Below are positions 15,670 through 22,246 of a DNA stretch of 64,000 nt, in pieces. The stretch spans positions 1 to 64,000 of the forward strand of contig NZ_LQPH01000125.1 in assembly GCF_002102255.1 (NCBI RefSeq), given 5' to 3'. Source of the DNA: Mycobacterium nebraskense. Its GTDB lineage: Bacteria; Actinomycetota; Actinomycetes; Mycobacteriales; Mycobacteriaceae. A model generated the notes under the pieces. The model ran no database searches. It saw only the letters and a program-made list of their open reading frames with translations, and had not been told where the DNA came from. The position numbers were made by a program, and so were the translations under genes. Position 1 is the stretch's first letter. Each line of letters begins with the position of its first letter.

Positions 15670-16107
15670 CTAGGCGGCGCCGACCTGAAAGACCAGGGGA
15701 TCGTCGTCGGCGTCGGTTTCCTCGTCGTCAATGAGCTCTGGTAGCGGCGCGACTCGAATATCGCCGAGCTCGGTGCGCCGGCGCTGTTCAAACTGGGCGG
15801 CCAGCCGGGCGTAGACGGGTTTGAGGGCCTTGGGCTGGGCGCCGGGCAGGATCACTCCGCCCCAGATTCCATGGGTGGCGCCGGTGGCCACGGCGTTGTA
15901 GCCGCAGCGGCCCCGAAAAGGGCAGTCGTTGCACCGCTTGATGGCGCGGTGCTTGGTGCGGGGGTTGAAGAACAACTCGGGGTCTTCTTGGCAGGCCAAA
16001 TGCTGGGTGGTCTGGAAGAGACGCACGTCGGCGCGCATCTGGAAGGACGCGAAGGGTCTGGCGCCAGCGGGGGGGTTATCGACCGAAGGGGTTAGGGCGG
16101 TGGTCAT
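15670..16107 (-). CDS. WhiB-family iron-sulfur transcription regulator
   Basis: The 145-residue protein has the four WhiB cysteines at residues 39 (ACQEDPELFF), 59, 62 and 68 (RCNDCPFRGRC), followed by the turn motif THGIWGG near 78-84, and a basic stretch KALKP further on. These bind a [4Fe-4S] cluster that partners with the primary sigma factor. The acidic C-terminal tail (DDEETDADDD) is longer than in most WhiB proteins. AAAGGA lies about 10 bases before the ATG. It heads the minus-strand block and is divergent from an XRE regulator across a 306-bp control region with 9-bp repeats. Plasmid WhiB proteins may tune host or transfer genes; the target here is unknown. Confidence 0.93.
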   Translation of the reverse strand: MTTALTPSVDNPPAGARPFASFQMRADVRLFQTTQHLACQEDPELFFNPRTKHRAIKRCNDCPFRGRCGYNAVATGATHGIWGGVILPGAQPKALKPVYARLAAQFEQRRRTELGDIRVAPLPELIDDEETDADDDPLVFQVGAA

Positions 16108-16186
16108 GGGAGGCGTCCTTTCTGTAGGTCGTCGGTTCTTCAGCGGCTCGATCGCCCGTGAATTACCCGTAATCTAACAGAATTTC

Positions 16187-16227
16187 TGACGCTTTTGACG
16201 GTTCTGACGGTTGTAACCGTCAGAACC
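16187..16227. promoter_or_regulatory. Operator-like TGACG repeats with 28-bp perfect palindrome
   Basis: TGACG occurs at 16187, 16196 and 16205 with exact 9-bp spacing. The third lies in a perfect palindrome (13-base arms GGTTCTGACGGTT and complement, 2-base centre) at 16200-16227. A second cluster follows at 16354, 16363 and 16385. Both lie in the divergent whiB/xre region, so binding by the XRE regulator to control both genes is plausible. The stretch 16228-16350 between them shows no motif I can name. Confidence 0.6.
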
Positions 16228-16353
16228 GGGGGTGTCGGCGCATCGACGCAGAGATGGCAGGCGGACGCCGTGCGCACTGTTGCCGCATGTCATGCGCTGT
16301 TTCAGTGGTCGAGGTCCGCCCGGAAGGGCCCGTCAGATAATCAGCCACAAATT

Positions 16354-16391
16354 TGACGGTCTTGACGGCTAAGACAGGTGGATTTGACGGT
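16354..16391. promoter_or_regulatory. Second TGACGGT repeat cluster upstream of the XRE gene
   Basis: TGACGGT/TGACGGC units at 16354, 16363 (9 bp apart) and 16385 (22 bp further) share the motif of the palindrome at 16200. They end 23 bp before the XRE start codon. An autoregulatory role is inferred. Confidence 0.5.
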
Positions 16392-16413
16392 TCGTCGGGC
16401 AAGATAGCGAGTT

Positions 16414-16920
16414 ATGACCTCAGATCGGCTCGGCGTTGCGGTGCGGCTTCGCCGCAAGCAGCTGAAGCTGACCCAATCTGAGGTCGCCGAGCGGGGAGGG
16501 CTGTCGGAGTCAACCGTTCGCGGGGTGGAAAACAACCGGTTATCCCAACCACACGCCAGCACACAGCGTGCATTAGAGCGAGGCCTTGCGTGGCTGCCCG
16601 GCAGCGTCGAGGCAATCCTGAAAGGCGGCGCCCCTCGCATCCAGGAGACGGGCGCGCCGGCCGCCCCCGCGGACAGGGATACCGCTACGGCCGCCGGGGA
16701 CCGCTTGGCCCTTGCTCAGCGCCTGATCAAGATGCGTCAGGCGTTCCTCGAGCACCGCGACACCATGCCCGAAGCCGCCCGCGCCCGGATGGACGAAGAG
16801 TTCAGCGCCGCGTCTCGTGAAACTGAAGAGGCGTTGATCTGGATGTTGGCATGGCTACGGGAGGATGAGCGCGACGAAGCGATCCGAATTTTGGCTCAGC
16901 TCCGAGAGTTCCGGCCGTAA
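16414..16920 (+). CDS. XRE-family helix-turn-helix regulator
   Basis: Residues about 5-65 of this 168-residue protein form an XRE-type domain: LGVAVRLRRKQLKLTQSEVAERGGLSESTVRGVENNRLSQPHASTQRALERGL, with the TQSEVAERGG-LSESTVRGVE helix-turn-helix core. A disordered Ala/Pro linker and a C-terminal helical region (about 95-165, Arg/Glu-rich) for oligomerisation follow. It is divergent from whiB, and the repeats upstream are likely its sites. The fold is certain; targets are not. Confidence 0.88.
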   Translation: MTSDRLGVAVRLRRKQLKLTQSEVAERGGLSESTVRGVENNRLSQPHASTQRALERGLAWLPGSVEAILKGGAPRIQETGAPAAPADRDTATAAGDRLALAQRLIKMRQAFLEHRDTMPEAARARMDEEFSAASRETEEALIWMLAWLREDERDEAIRILAQLREFRP

Positions 16921-16999
16921 GCCGCCGCCGCGCTGATCATCTGGGCGGCCACCAGCATGCCGGTCATCCGCGACTATCAGGCACAACCCGTCCAGTCGA

Positions 17000-17019
17000 A
17001 TACCAATTATTGGTATGAT
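17000..17019 (+). promoter_or_regulatory. parDE operator and leaderless promoter
   Basis: ATACCAA-TTA-TTGGTAT at 17000-17016 is a perfect 17-bp palindrome. TATGAT at 17014-17019 is a consensus -10 box overlapping its right arm, so a bound ParD would block transcription. The parD GTG starts 7 bases after the -10 box, implying a leaderless message. Confidence 0.7.
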
Positions 17020-17025
17020 CGGCGG

Positions 17026-17277
17026 GTGGGTAAAAACACGTCCTTCAGTCTCGATGAGCATTACAGCGCCTTCATTGAGGCTGAGGTGGCTGCGGGACGT
17101 TACCGGTCGGCCAGTGATGTCGTGCGCTCCGCGTTGCGGTTACTCGAGGACCGTGAAATTCAGCTTCGGGCACTGCGCGAGGCGCTAGTGGCCGGTGAGC
17201 GCAGCGGCACTTCAACACCGTTTGACTTCGACGCCTTCCTCGACGGCAAACGCGCCGAAAAGCCGCAAGGCCGGTGA
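17026..17277 (+). CDS. parD: ParD-family antitoxin
   Basis: Reading from GTG 17026 gives 83 residues: GKNTSFSLDEHYSAFIEAEVAAGRYRSASDVVRSALRLLEDRE is the ParD/CC2985 ribbon-helix-helix domain (strand, helix, GRYxSASDVVRSALR helix). The C-terminal part (FDFDAFLDGKRAEKP) is the toxin-binding tail. The longer frame from 16957 would run across the operator palindrome and -10 box, so it is rejected. The gene overlaps parE by 4 bp. Confidence 0.93.
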   Translation: MGKNTSFSLDEHYSAFIEAEVAAGRYRSASDVVRSALRLLEDREIQLRALREALVAGERSGTSTPFDFDAFLDGKRAEKPQGR

Positions 17278-17567
17278 GCGCATACGTCCTTTCACCCGCT
17301 GCGCAAGCAGATTTGGAACAGATCTGGGACTACACGCACGAGCACTGGGGCCTGGATCAGGCTGAGCAGTACCTGCGAGAACTTCAACGCGCTATCGAGC
17401 GCGCAGCGGCGAACCCCCGGATCGGGCGGGCCTGCGACGAGATCCGCCCGGGCTATCGCAAGCTGGCAGCCGGGTCGCACATGCTGTTTTATCGGGTGAC
17501 AACCCAAGGCTTCCTCGATGTCGTGCGTGTCCTGCACCAACGCATGGACGTCGACCGCCACCTTTGA
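17274..17567 (+). CDS. parE: ParE-family toxin
   Basis: The 97-residue product starts at a GTG overlapping the parD stop (GTGA). It has the ParE layout: YVLSPAAQADLEQIWDYTHEHWG, a two-helix hairpin (AEQYLRELQRAIERAAANP), IRPGYRKLAAGSHMLFYRVT and the final VVRVLHQRMDVDRHL. RelE/ParE-fold proteins of this branch usually poison DNA gyrase rather than cutting mRNA. It completes a plasmid-stabilising module. Confidence 0.93.
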   Translation: MSAYVLSPAAQADLEQIWDYTHEHWGLDQAEQYLRELQRAIERAAANPRIGRACDEIRPGYRKLAAGSHMLFYRVTTQGFLDVVRVLHQRMDVDRHL

Positions 17568-17576
17568 CCTCAGAGA

Positions 17577-17626
17577 GCCCCGGTCTGATCTTTACGGGAG
17601 ATGCGACCGGGGCCTCCGGGGGAGGC
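17577..17626. terminator. Two hairpins downstream of parDE
   Basis: GCCCCGGTC (17577-17585) pairs with GACCGGGGC (17605-17613) around a 19-base loop. GCCTCC-GGG-GGAGGC follows at 17612-17626. Together they would form a GC-rich terminator 10 bp after the parE stop. The rest of the gap to 17784 shows nothing recognisable. Confidence 0.5.
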
Positions 17627-17784
17627 CCGCACAGACAGGCATCCGGCCTGTGTGTACGACCACCAACAAGGGTAGAACAGCCATCCTGGCGGCCGCGCCG
17701 CAGACACGGACACATTCGATTCGTGACAACCGGGGTGTCCGCTGATTCGGGGCCGGTGTCATATGCGAAAGCTATCCTGCGGCC

Positions 17785-18492
17785 ATGTTCGATATCCCGA
17801 TGCCAGGAATGCCGCCACCGCAGCGGCATAACCTTCCGGTGAGCCGGGCCACGTCGACGCCGGCGCGCGCCCACGACAGCCCTGCTGGCGGGTCCAACCA
17901 TGCGCGCCAACCCCAGACGGCATGGCAGCCGCGCACCGCTGCCGAGCAGTGGTGGCACTACAGCCGCGGTTGCGCGGCAGCGCTGCGGGCCGGGCGCGCG
18001 CCAACTCCGGTCCAGGTGTACGGGCCGGTTCTGGAACCGGGAGAACAGGCGTTGCTGAGCGCCGAGATCGACTACAGCCGCTTTTGTGGCGGCGACGGCC
18101 GATACTCACCGCTGCCGCTGATGGTCGCGGGCCGCCCAGCGGTCATGTTCGGCGCGTTGGCTGTTCAAGGGGTGGTGAATCATCGGCGTAAGGTGGCCGC
18201 GGCCCAGCGCGCCGCGGCTCAGTGGCGGTTTCACCAAACCTGCCCGGTCATTGTGACGACCGACCGCCTGATCTGCACCACCGCGGCGCACGGCATGGTC
18301 AGTTTCTGGTTCGGAGCGTGCACGGAGTTCTACCCGGATTTGCAGCAGTGGACGTTGACGTTGGGCTTTGACTCGACTTACCCGGTGCGGTTCAGCGGCG
18401 CGGCGGCCCCGGCGCTGAGCCTGTGGAGCGCCTACGGCGTCTTGGGCGATGGCTGGGTCGGCGATCCGCGCTTGGCGCTTCTGGTCAGTTGA
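17785..18492 (+). CDS. PH-like domain protein of unknown function
   Basis: This 235-residue protein has a Pro/His-rich disordered N-terminus (1-50), a helical segment (EQWWHYSRGCAAALRAG) and a beta-rich remainder. The core VIVTTDRLICTTAAHGMVSFWFGACTEFYPDLQQWTLTLGFD follows the pattern of bacterial pleckstrin-homology-like domains (strand, TDRL turn, strand, tryptophan-containing strand). A membrane or protein-binding role would fit, but no function can be assigned. It precedes the transglutaminase-like gene by 13 bp and is probably co-transcribed with it. Confidence 0.6.
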   Translation: MFDIPMPGMPPPQRHNLPVSRATSTPARAHDSPAGGSNHARQPQTAWQPRTAAEQWWHYSRGCAAALRAGRAPTPVQVYGPVLEPGEQALLSAEIDYSRFCGGDGRYSPLPLMVAGRPAVMFGALAVQGVVNHRRKVAAAQRAAAQWRFHQTCPVIVTTDRLICTTAAHGMVSFWFGACTEFYPDLQQWTLTLGFDSTYPVRFSGAAAPALSLWSAYGVLGDGWVGDPRLALLVS

Positions 18493-18505
18493 TTAAGGGG
18501 TGGTG

Positions 18506-19204
18506 ATGCCGAAATCTAAAGGGCGCAAAAAGAAGTCGTCGACTCGCCGACCAGTGAACGCTTTTGGCAGCACCTATTGGGACCGGCTGCTTACGAAATG
18601 GGCGCAGTCCCGCCTCGTCGGCACTGCTGAGGAAGTCGCCTTGGGCGGCGCGTTGGTGCTCTGGGCGGGCGGCGGTAACCCTGCTCGCTCGTGGGCCGGA
18701 ATGCGGCAATGCTGGCCAGCCTGCTACTTCATCGGCGAGGCGTTATCGGCGCTGGGTGGCTTCAAGCCCGTCATCGTGCCCGTTTCAGTCGAAGTCAGGA
18801 AAAACGGCGCGGTCGTGGAAACAATCGGTTCACCCACACCAGAACACCGCGGACAGTACTGGACCGGTCATGTCGCACTTCACATTCCAGAAATGGCGGC
18901 TATTTTGGACCCGACAATCGGGCAAGGCAGATTCGCAACGTCGGACCACCTGCGGGTCCCGGTGCTCATCCAAGATCCGCAGTTAACGAATCAACTGCCG
19001 CCCTCGGCACAATTTCAGGTGAACCGGGACCCGCAAACAACGCTGATCTACACCACGACCGCCGGAGCAGGCGAGCCGTTCGAAACGCACCCGGCCTATC
19101 CCCAACAGCGTGCGTCCGTGGACGCAGCGGTCGCACGAGTACACGGGACGGTGGAAGCTGCGGTCGAGGAATGGCGAGCGATACAAGCCGGCGCCGGCCG
19201 ATGA
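18506..19204 (+). CDS. Transglutaminase/papain-fold-like protein, copy 1
   Basis: The ATG at 18506 has AAGGGG five bases upstream, giving 232 residues. After a basic tail (KSKGRKKKSSTRR) the protein shows a conserved CxxxC helix (RQCWPACYFIGEALS, C69 and C73), two strands (VIVPVSVEVRKNG), then YWTGHVALHIPEMAAILDPTIGQ with H122 and D135. Cys on a helix followed by GHxxxxI and LDPT is the Cys-His-Asp layout of transglutaminase-like and related cysteine-peptidase folds. The protein at 20499-21179 shares C, GH and DPTI at matching spacing, supporting a real active site. Function and substrate are unknown. Confidence 0.55.
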   Translation: MPKSKGRKKKSSTRRPVNAFGSTYWDRLLTKWAQSRLVGTAEEVALGGALVLWAGGGNPARSWAGMRQCWPACYFIGEALSALGGFKPVIVPVSVEVRKNGAVVETIGSPTPEHRGQYWTGHVALHIPEMAAILDPTIGQGRFATSDHLRVPVLIQDPQLTNQLPPSAQFQVNRDPQTTLIYTTTAGAGEPFETHPAYPQQRASVDAAVARVHGTVEAAVEEWRAIQAGAGR

Positions 19205-19318
19205 AGCTCATTGAAATACTGCGTCTTCAACCGCTGCTCCGTCGTCACTAACCCGGGGTAGATGCGCTCTACGCAGAACCTGGCTCACTTCCGTGCGTGA
19301 TGCGCGTATGTTGGCGAT

Positions 19319-20398
19319 ATGGAGCTGTGGACCGTCGACCAAGCAGCGCGGCACTGGAGCGTGACCCCTGGGCGGGCGCGCAGCATCTTGTCCAACCGCG
19401 GCATCCACCGCATTACTGGATATCCCGCTGCAGATGTTCGCGCAGTGCGCCGCCGCCAGGGCGCGCGCACGGACCTGGCAGCACCTACCCAGGCTCTTAC
19501 CCTGTCGGACGCTGCCCAGGGAATCCGGGACGTCGCGGACGACCGCACCCGGCTGCGGATCTTCTTCGAATTCACCCGCGGCGCCGACGAATCGGGGCCA
19601 GCCGCCCTGTCTTTGATCAACGACGACCCGCCTTTGACCGGCGACCCGCGCCATGACGCGTTACTGGCGGCGATCGCCGAACACCTCGCCGGCAGTTACG
19701 GGCTGCCGGGACCGCTGTGGAGCATCACAACTGAGCGCTTCCTGAACACCCCGTGGTGGATTTCCCCTCTGCCGTCTGCGCGCACCCGCGCGATGTTGTG
19801 GACCCCGGCCTCATTTCGTCGCCGCGGGATCTACCTGGACCGTTACGACCTCACCCACGATGGAGCGAGCAAAATGCCTGAGCCTCTATTCGATCAGACC
19901 GAGCTGCGGCGCGCCTTCATCTCCTTGGCGCAGAAGCTGGAACGTCGCCGTATTGTCGGGCATGTCCACGTGGTCGGCGGCGCCGCGATGATCTTGGCCT
20001 ACGACGAAACCCGCACCGCAACACGCGATATCGACGCTCTGTTTTCTCCTGACGGACCCATGCTCGCTGCGATCCGCGAAGTCGCTGCCGAACAGCGATG
20101 GCCCTCTAGCTGGCTGAACAATCAGGCCGCAAGCTACGTCTCGCGAACTCCCGGGCAGGGGAGCGTCGTCTTCGACCATCCCTACCTGCAAGTCGCCGCG
20201 ACACCACCGCAGCATCTGTTGGCGATGAAAGTCCTGGCCGCTCGGGCCGTCAGGGACGGCGATGACGTGCAATTCCTGCTCGGCCACCTCGATATCACGT
20301 CTCGCGCCGAGGTCTGGGCGATCGTCGAACGGTACTTCCCAAATACAGAGATACCAACGCGCTCAAAAGAACTCATCAACGATCTCCTCCAACATTGA
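19319..20398 (+). CDS. HTH-nucleotidyltransferase fusion (AbiEii/DUF6036-like)
   Basis: The N-terminal 50 residues of 359 (MELWTVDQAARHWSVTPGRARSILSNRG) form a helix-turn-helix. The middle is unassigned. The C-terminal half (about 215-355) has the minimal nucleotidyltransferase signature: HVHVVGGAAMILAYDETRTATRDIDALFSPD (GG..M, then R.T.DID), followed by HPYLQVAATPPQHLLAMKVLAARAVRDGDDVQFLL. This is the AbiEii/DUF6036 type, found as toxins in AbiE-like toxin-antitoxin or phage-defence systems. No separate antitoxin gene is adjacent, so the fused HTH may supply repression. It sits between two transglutaminase-like paralogs. Confidence 0.7.
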   Translation: MELWTVDQAARHWSVTPGRARSILSNRGIHRITGYPAADVRAVRRRQGARTDLAAPTQALTLSDAAQGIRDVADDRTRLRIFFEFTRGADESGPAALSLINDDPPLTGDPRHDALLAAIAEHLAGSYGLPGPLWSITTERFLNTPWWISPLPSARTRAMLWTPASFRRRGIYLDRYDLTHDGASKMPEPLFDQTELRRAFISLAQKLERRRIVGHVHVVGGAAMILAYDETRTATRDIDALFSPDGPMLAAIREVAAEQRWPSSWLNNQAASYVSRTPGQGSVVFDHPYLQVAATPPQHLLAMKVLAARAVRDGDDVQFLLGHLDITSRAEVWAIVERYFPNTEIPTRSKELINDLLQH

Positions 20399-20498
20399 AC
20401 ACTGGTGAGCAGCGATCCCACCACGTGTCACAACATGGCTCTAAGGTCTCTGGGATAGCGACCGTGCGGTCTCGCGGCAGGCGCGAGCGGAGAACGAG

Positions 20499-21179
20499 GT
20501 GCAGGCTGTGATTGAGCTTTCCGATCAGCAACTAGAAGTGTTTTTCCAAGGATGGACCATGCAATTCGCACTTGGGAGATGGTCAGGATCAGTGCACTTC
20601 AGCGAGCGAGAACGGGCTGTCATGGGTTTAGCTGCATGTTATTTCGCAGCCCGTTGTCCGCAGATTCGAATGCTGAACGCCGGGTTGTGCTTCGCGGCGT
20701 GCAAGGTTGTCCGGGTCATCGCGCGTGAAGAAGGAATACGGACCGAACCGCTGACGGTGACGGTGGAAGCCTCACACGAGGGCCACGAACTCTCGTTAGG
20801 GAGCCGACAGCCACGACTAAAGCGGCACGCATTGGCGCAGGGAACATTGCAGACGTGGTCGGGTCACGAAATCATTCACTTTCCCGATCACGGAGCCGTT
20901 TTCGACCCGACTATTACGCAACTATCGACATGGGAGGCCACGGTGCTACCCGCAGTAGCAAAAGCCCCGGCGATACTGCGGGAAGGCGACCGCATTCCGG
21001 CTGTGCTGGAACCTCTTTCGATCAACGCGACTTATACCGTTCAGCGGGCAAACTTCGACTACATGAGGATGTCTTCTTGGCCTGATATCGAGCAGATGGC
21101 CAACGATGGCGGCAAGATCGTGGGACCGGCAGCAGACCAGCTGGTGGCGACTATGCATAGCGGTTCATCGTCGTCATAG
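20499..21179 (+). CDS. Transglutaminase/papain-fold-like protein, copy 2
   Basis: The 226-residue protein (GTG start, GGAG seven bases upstream) shares a skeleton with the gene at 18506. It has a CxxxC helix (AGLCFAACKVVRVIA, C64 and C68), strands LTVTVEASHEG, then TWSGHEIIHFPDHGAVFDPTITQ with H123 and D136. Overall identity looks low, yet Cys, GH and DPTI align, so this is a divergent paralog rather than a recent copy. The basic N-terminal tail of copy 1 is missing. Function is unknown. Confidence 0.55.
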   Translation: MQAVIELSDQQLEVFFQGWTMQFALGRWSGSVHFSERERAVMGLAACYFAARCPQIRMLNAGLCFAACKVVRVIAREEGIRTEPLTVTVEASHEGHELSLGSRQPRLKRHALAQGTLQTWSGHEIIHFPDHGAVFDPTITQLSTWEATVLPAVAKAPAILREGDRIPAVLEPLSINATYTVQRANFDYMRMSSWPDIEQMANDGGKIVGPAADQLVATMHSGSSSS

Positions 21180-21302
21180 TTCGAGCTCACCCGTCCCTCA
21201 AGGCGTCCGCAAACCGCGCAAGCAGTCGTAGCATGCGGCGCTGGGCGAATCCGTGCTGGTTAGGCGATGTGTAGCCGCGACACCGGCGGTAAGATGCGGT
21301 TT

Positions 21303-21575
21303 ATGTCAGCAGGCAAGTTCACGATGGATGTGGCGGAAACAGAGGCAGGCTTGTCTGCCGCGGACGCCGCTACCGCTCAGCAGCCCAGCGGCGACCTTCC
21401 AGGCCTGTGCGTCGGTGGCTACATGACGTCCTTGATCGGGGCGGCCATTGGGGGACGTGCGATAGGTGAAGCCCAAGCAGTCGGCCGTGCGGCGGCGAAC
21501 ACCGCAAGTCGAGAGTTCAGCATCGCGACAGTTCAAACCACTGAAGCGGGCAACTCAAGCATTCTCACGACGTAA
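21303..21575 (+). CDS. Small ESX-associated-like protein, unassigned
   Basis: The frame gives 90 residues from ATG 21303 (MSAGKFTMDVAETEAGLSAADAATAQ); other starts at 21267 and 21294 are possible and none has a strong ribosome site. The central part (YMTSLIGAAIGGRAIGEAQAVGRAAANTA) is a Gly/Ala-rich helix and the tail is polar. Size and composition resemble small type VII-associated proteins, but there is no WxG motif and I do not recognise it. It precedes a membrane protein and a large ESX-type protein. Confidence 0.5.
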   Translation: MSAGKFTMDVAETEAGLSAADAATAQQPSGDLPGLCVGGYMTSLIGAAIGGRAIGEAQAVGRAAANTASREFSIATVQTTEAGNSSILTT

Positions 21576-21592
21576 CGACAGGGGAGCGGCGC

Positions 21593-22237
21593 ATGAGTTC
21601 ATCACCTTGGTCGAGGACAGGGTCACCATCGGTGACGCTGCCGCCACCTCCAGCGCCTACACCTAGGCCTGGCGCGACCCCGCCGCCGACAGCAGTTCCG
21701 TTCCCAACAGGATTCCCGCAGAAGAGAACACGTCGTCGGGTTTGGCCCTGGGCCGCGCTCGGACTGCTATTCGCGATCGTGATCTCGGCTGCCACGGGAT
21801 CGATAGTGACGCTCGCGGTAGCGCACAACGATGCCCGCTCCACCGACGGGCCGTCCGCTGCACCATCAGCATCAACGTCTGCGCCGCCCGCTCCGCAAGT
21901 CAGCGCGGCCGACGCGACGGCGACGAAAACTCATTTGTGTCAAGTTTTCGATACATCGGTTCAAGGTCAGCAAGGACAAGGCGGCCTCAGAGTAAATGGG
22001 ACCGTCAATATCCCCGTCATGCTGCGCACAGTTAATAGTGCATTGGCGGTGCAAACAGCGCTCGTTCCGGCATTGCCTGCCGACGTCGCCTCAGCCGCAC
22101 GGAACTACATTCAGACCACGCTCGAGGCCACGACGGCGGCGATGGGGAATACCCCAACTCCTGAAGTGAATCGCCTTAACGACATATCGAACGATGCGAT
22201 CAATGCGCTTGTCGGTGTGTGCGGGCTGCCGAGGTAA
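21593..22237 (+). CDS. Single-pass membrane protein with proline-rich N-terminus
   Basis: The 214-residue product has a Pro-rich cytoplasmic stretch (1-45), a basic anchor KRTRRRVW, one membrane helix (WAALGLLFAIVISAATGSIVTLAVA), a Ser/Ala/Pro linker, and an extracytoplasmic helical domain with a Cys pair (LCQVFD near 112 and VGVCGLP at the end) that could form a disulfide. This is a common mycobacterial envelope-protein layout. AGGGGAG upstream supports the ATG. It ends 9 bp before the next gene. Confidence 0.7.
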   Translation: MSSSPWSRTGSPSVTLPPPPAPTPRPGATPPPTAVPFPTGFPQKRTRRRVWPWAALGLLFAIVISAATGSIVTLAVAHNDARSTDGPSAAPSASTSAPPAPQVSAADATATKTHLCQVFDTSVQGQQGQGGLRVNGTVNIPVMLRTVNSALAVQTALVPALPADVASAARNYIQTTLEATTAAMGNTPTPEVNRLNDISNDAINALVGVCGLPR

Positions 22238-22246
22238 CCCGTTCGG

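Noticed and set aside
16957..17025. Longer N-terminus for the ParD-like antitoxin
   Set aside because: It would translate the operator palindrome and the -10 box; the GTG at 17026 matches the family start.
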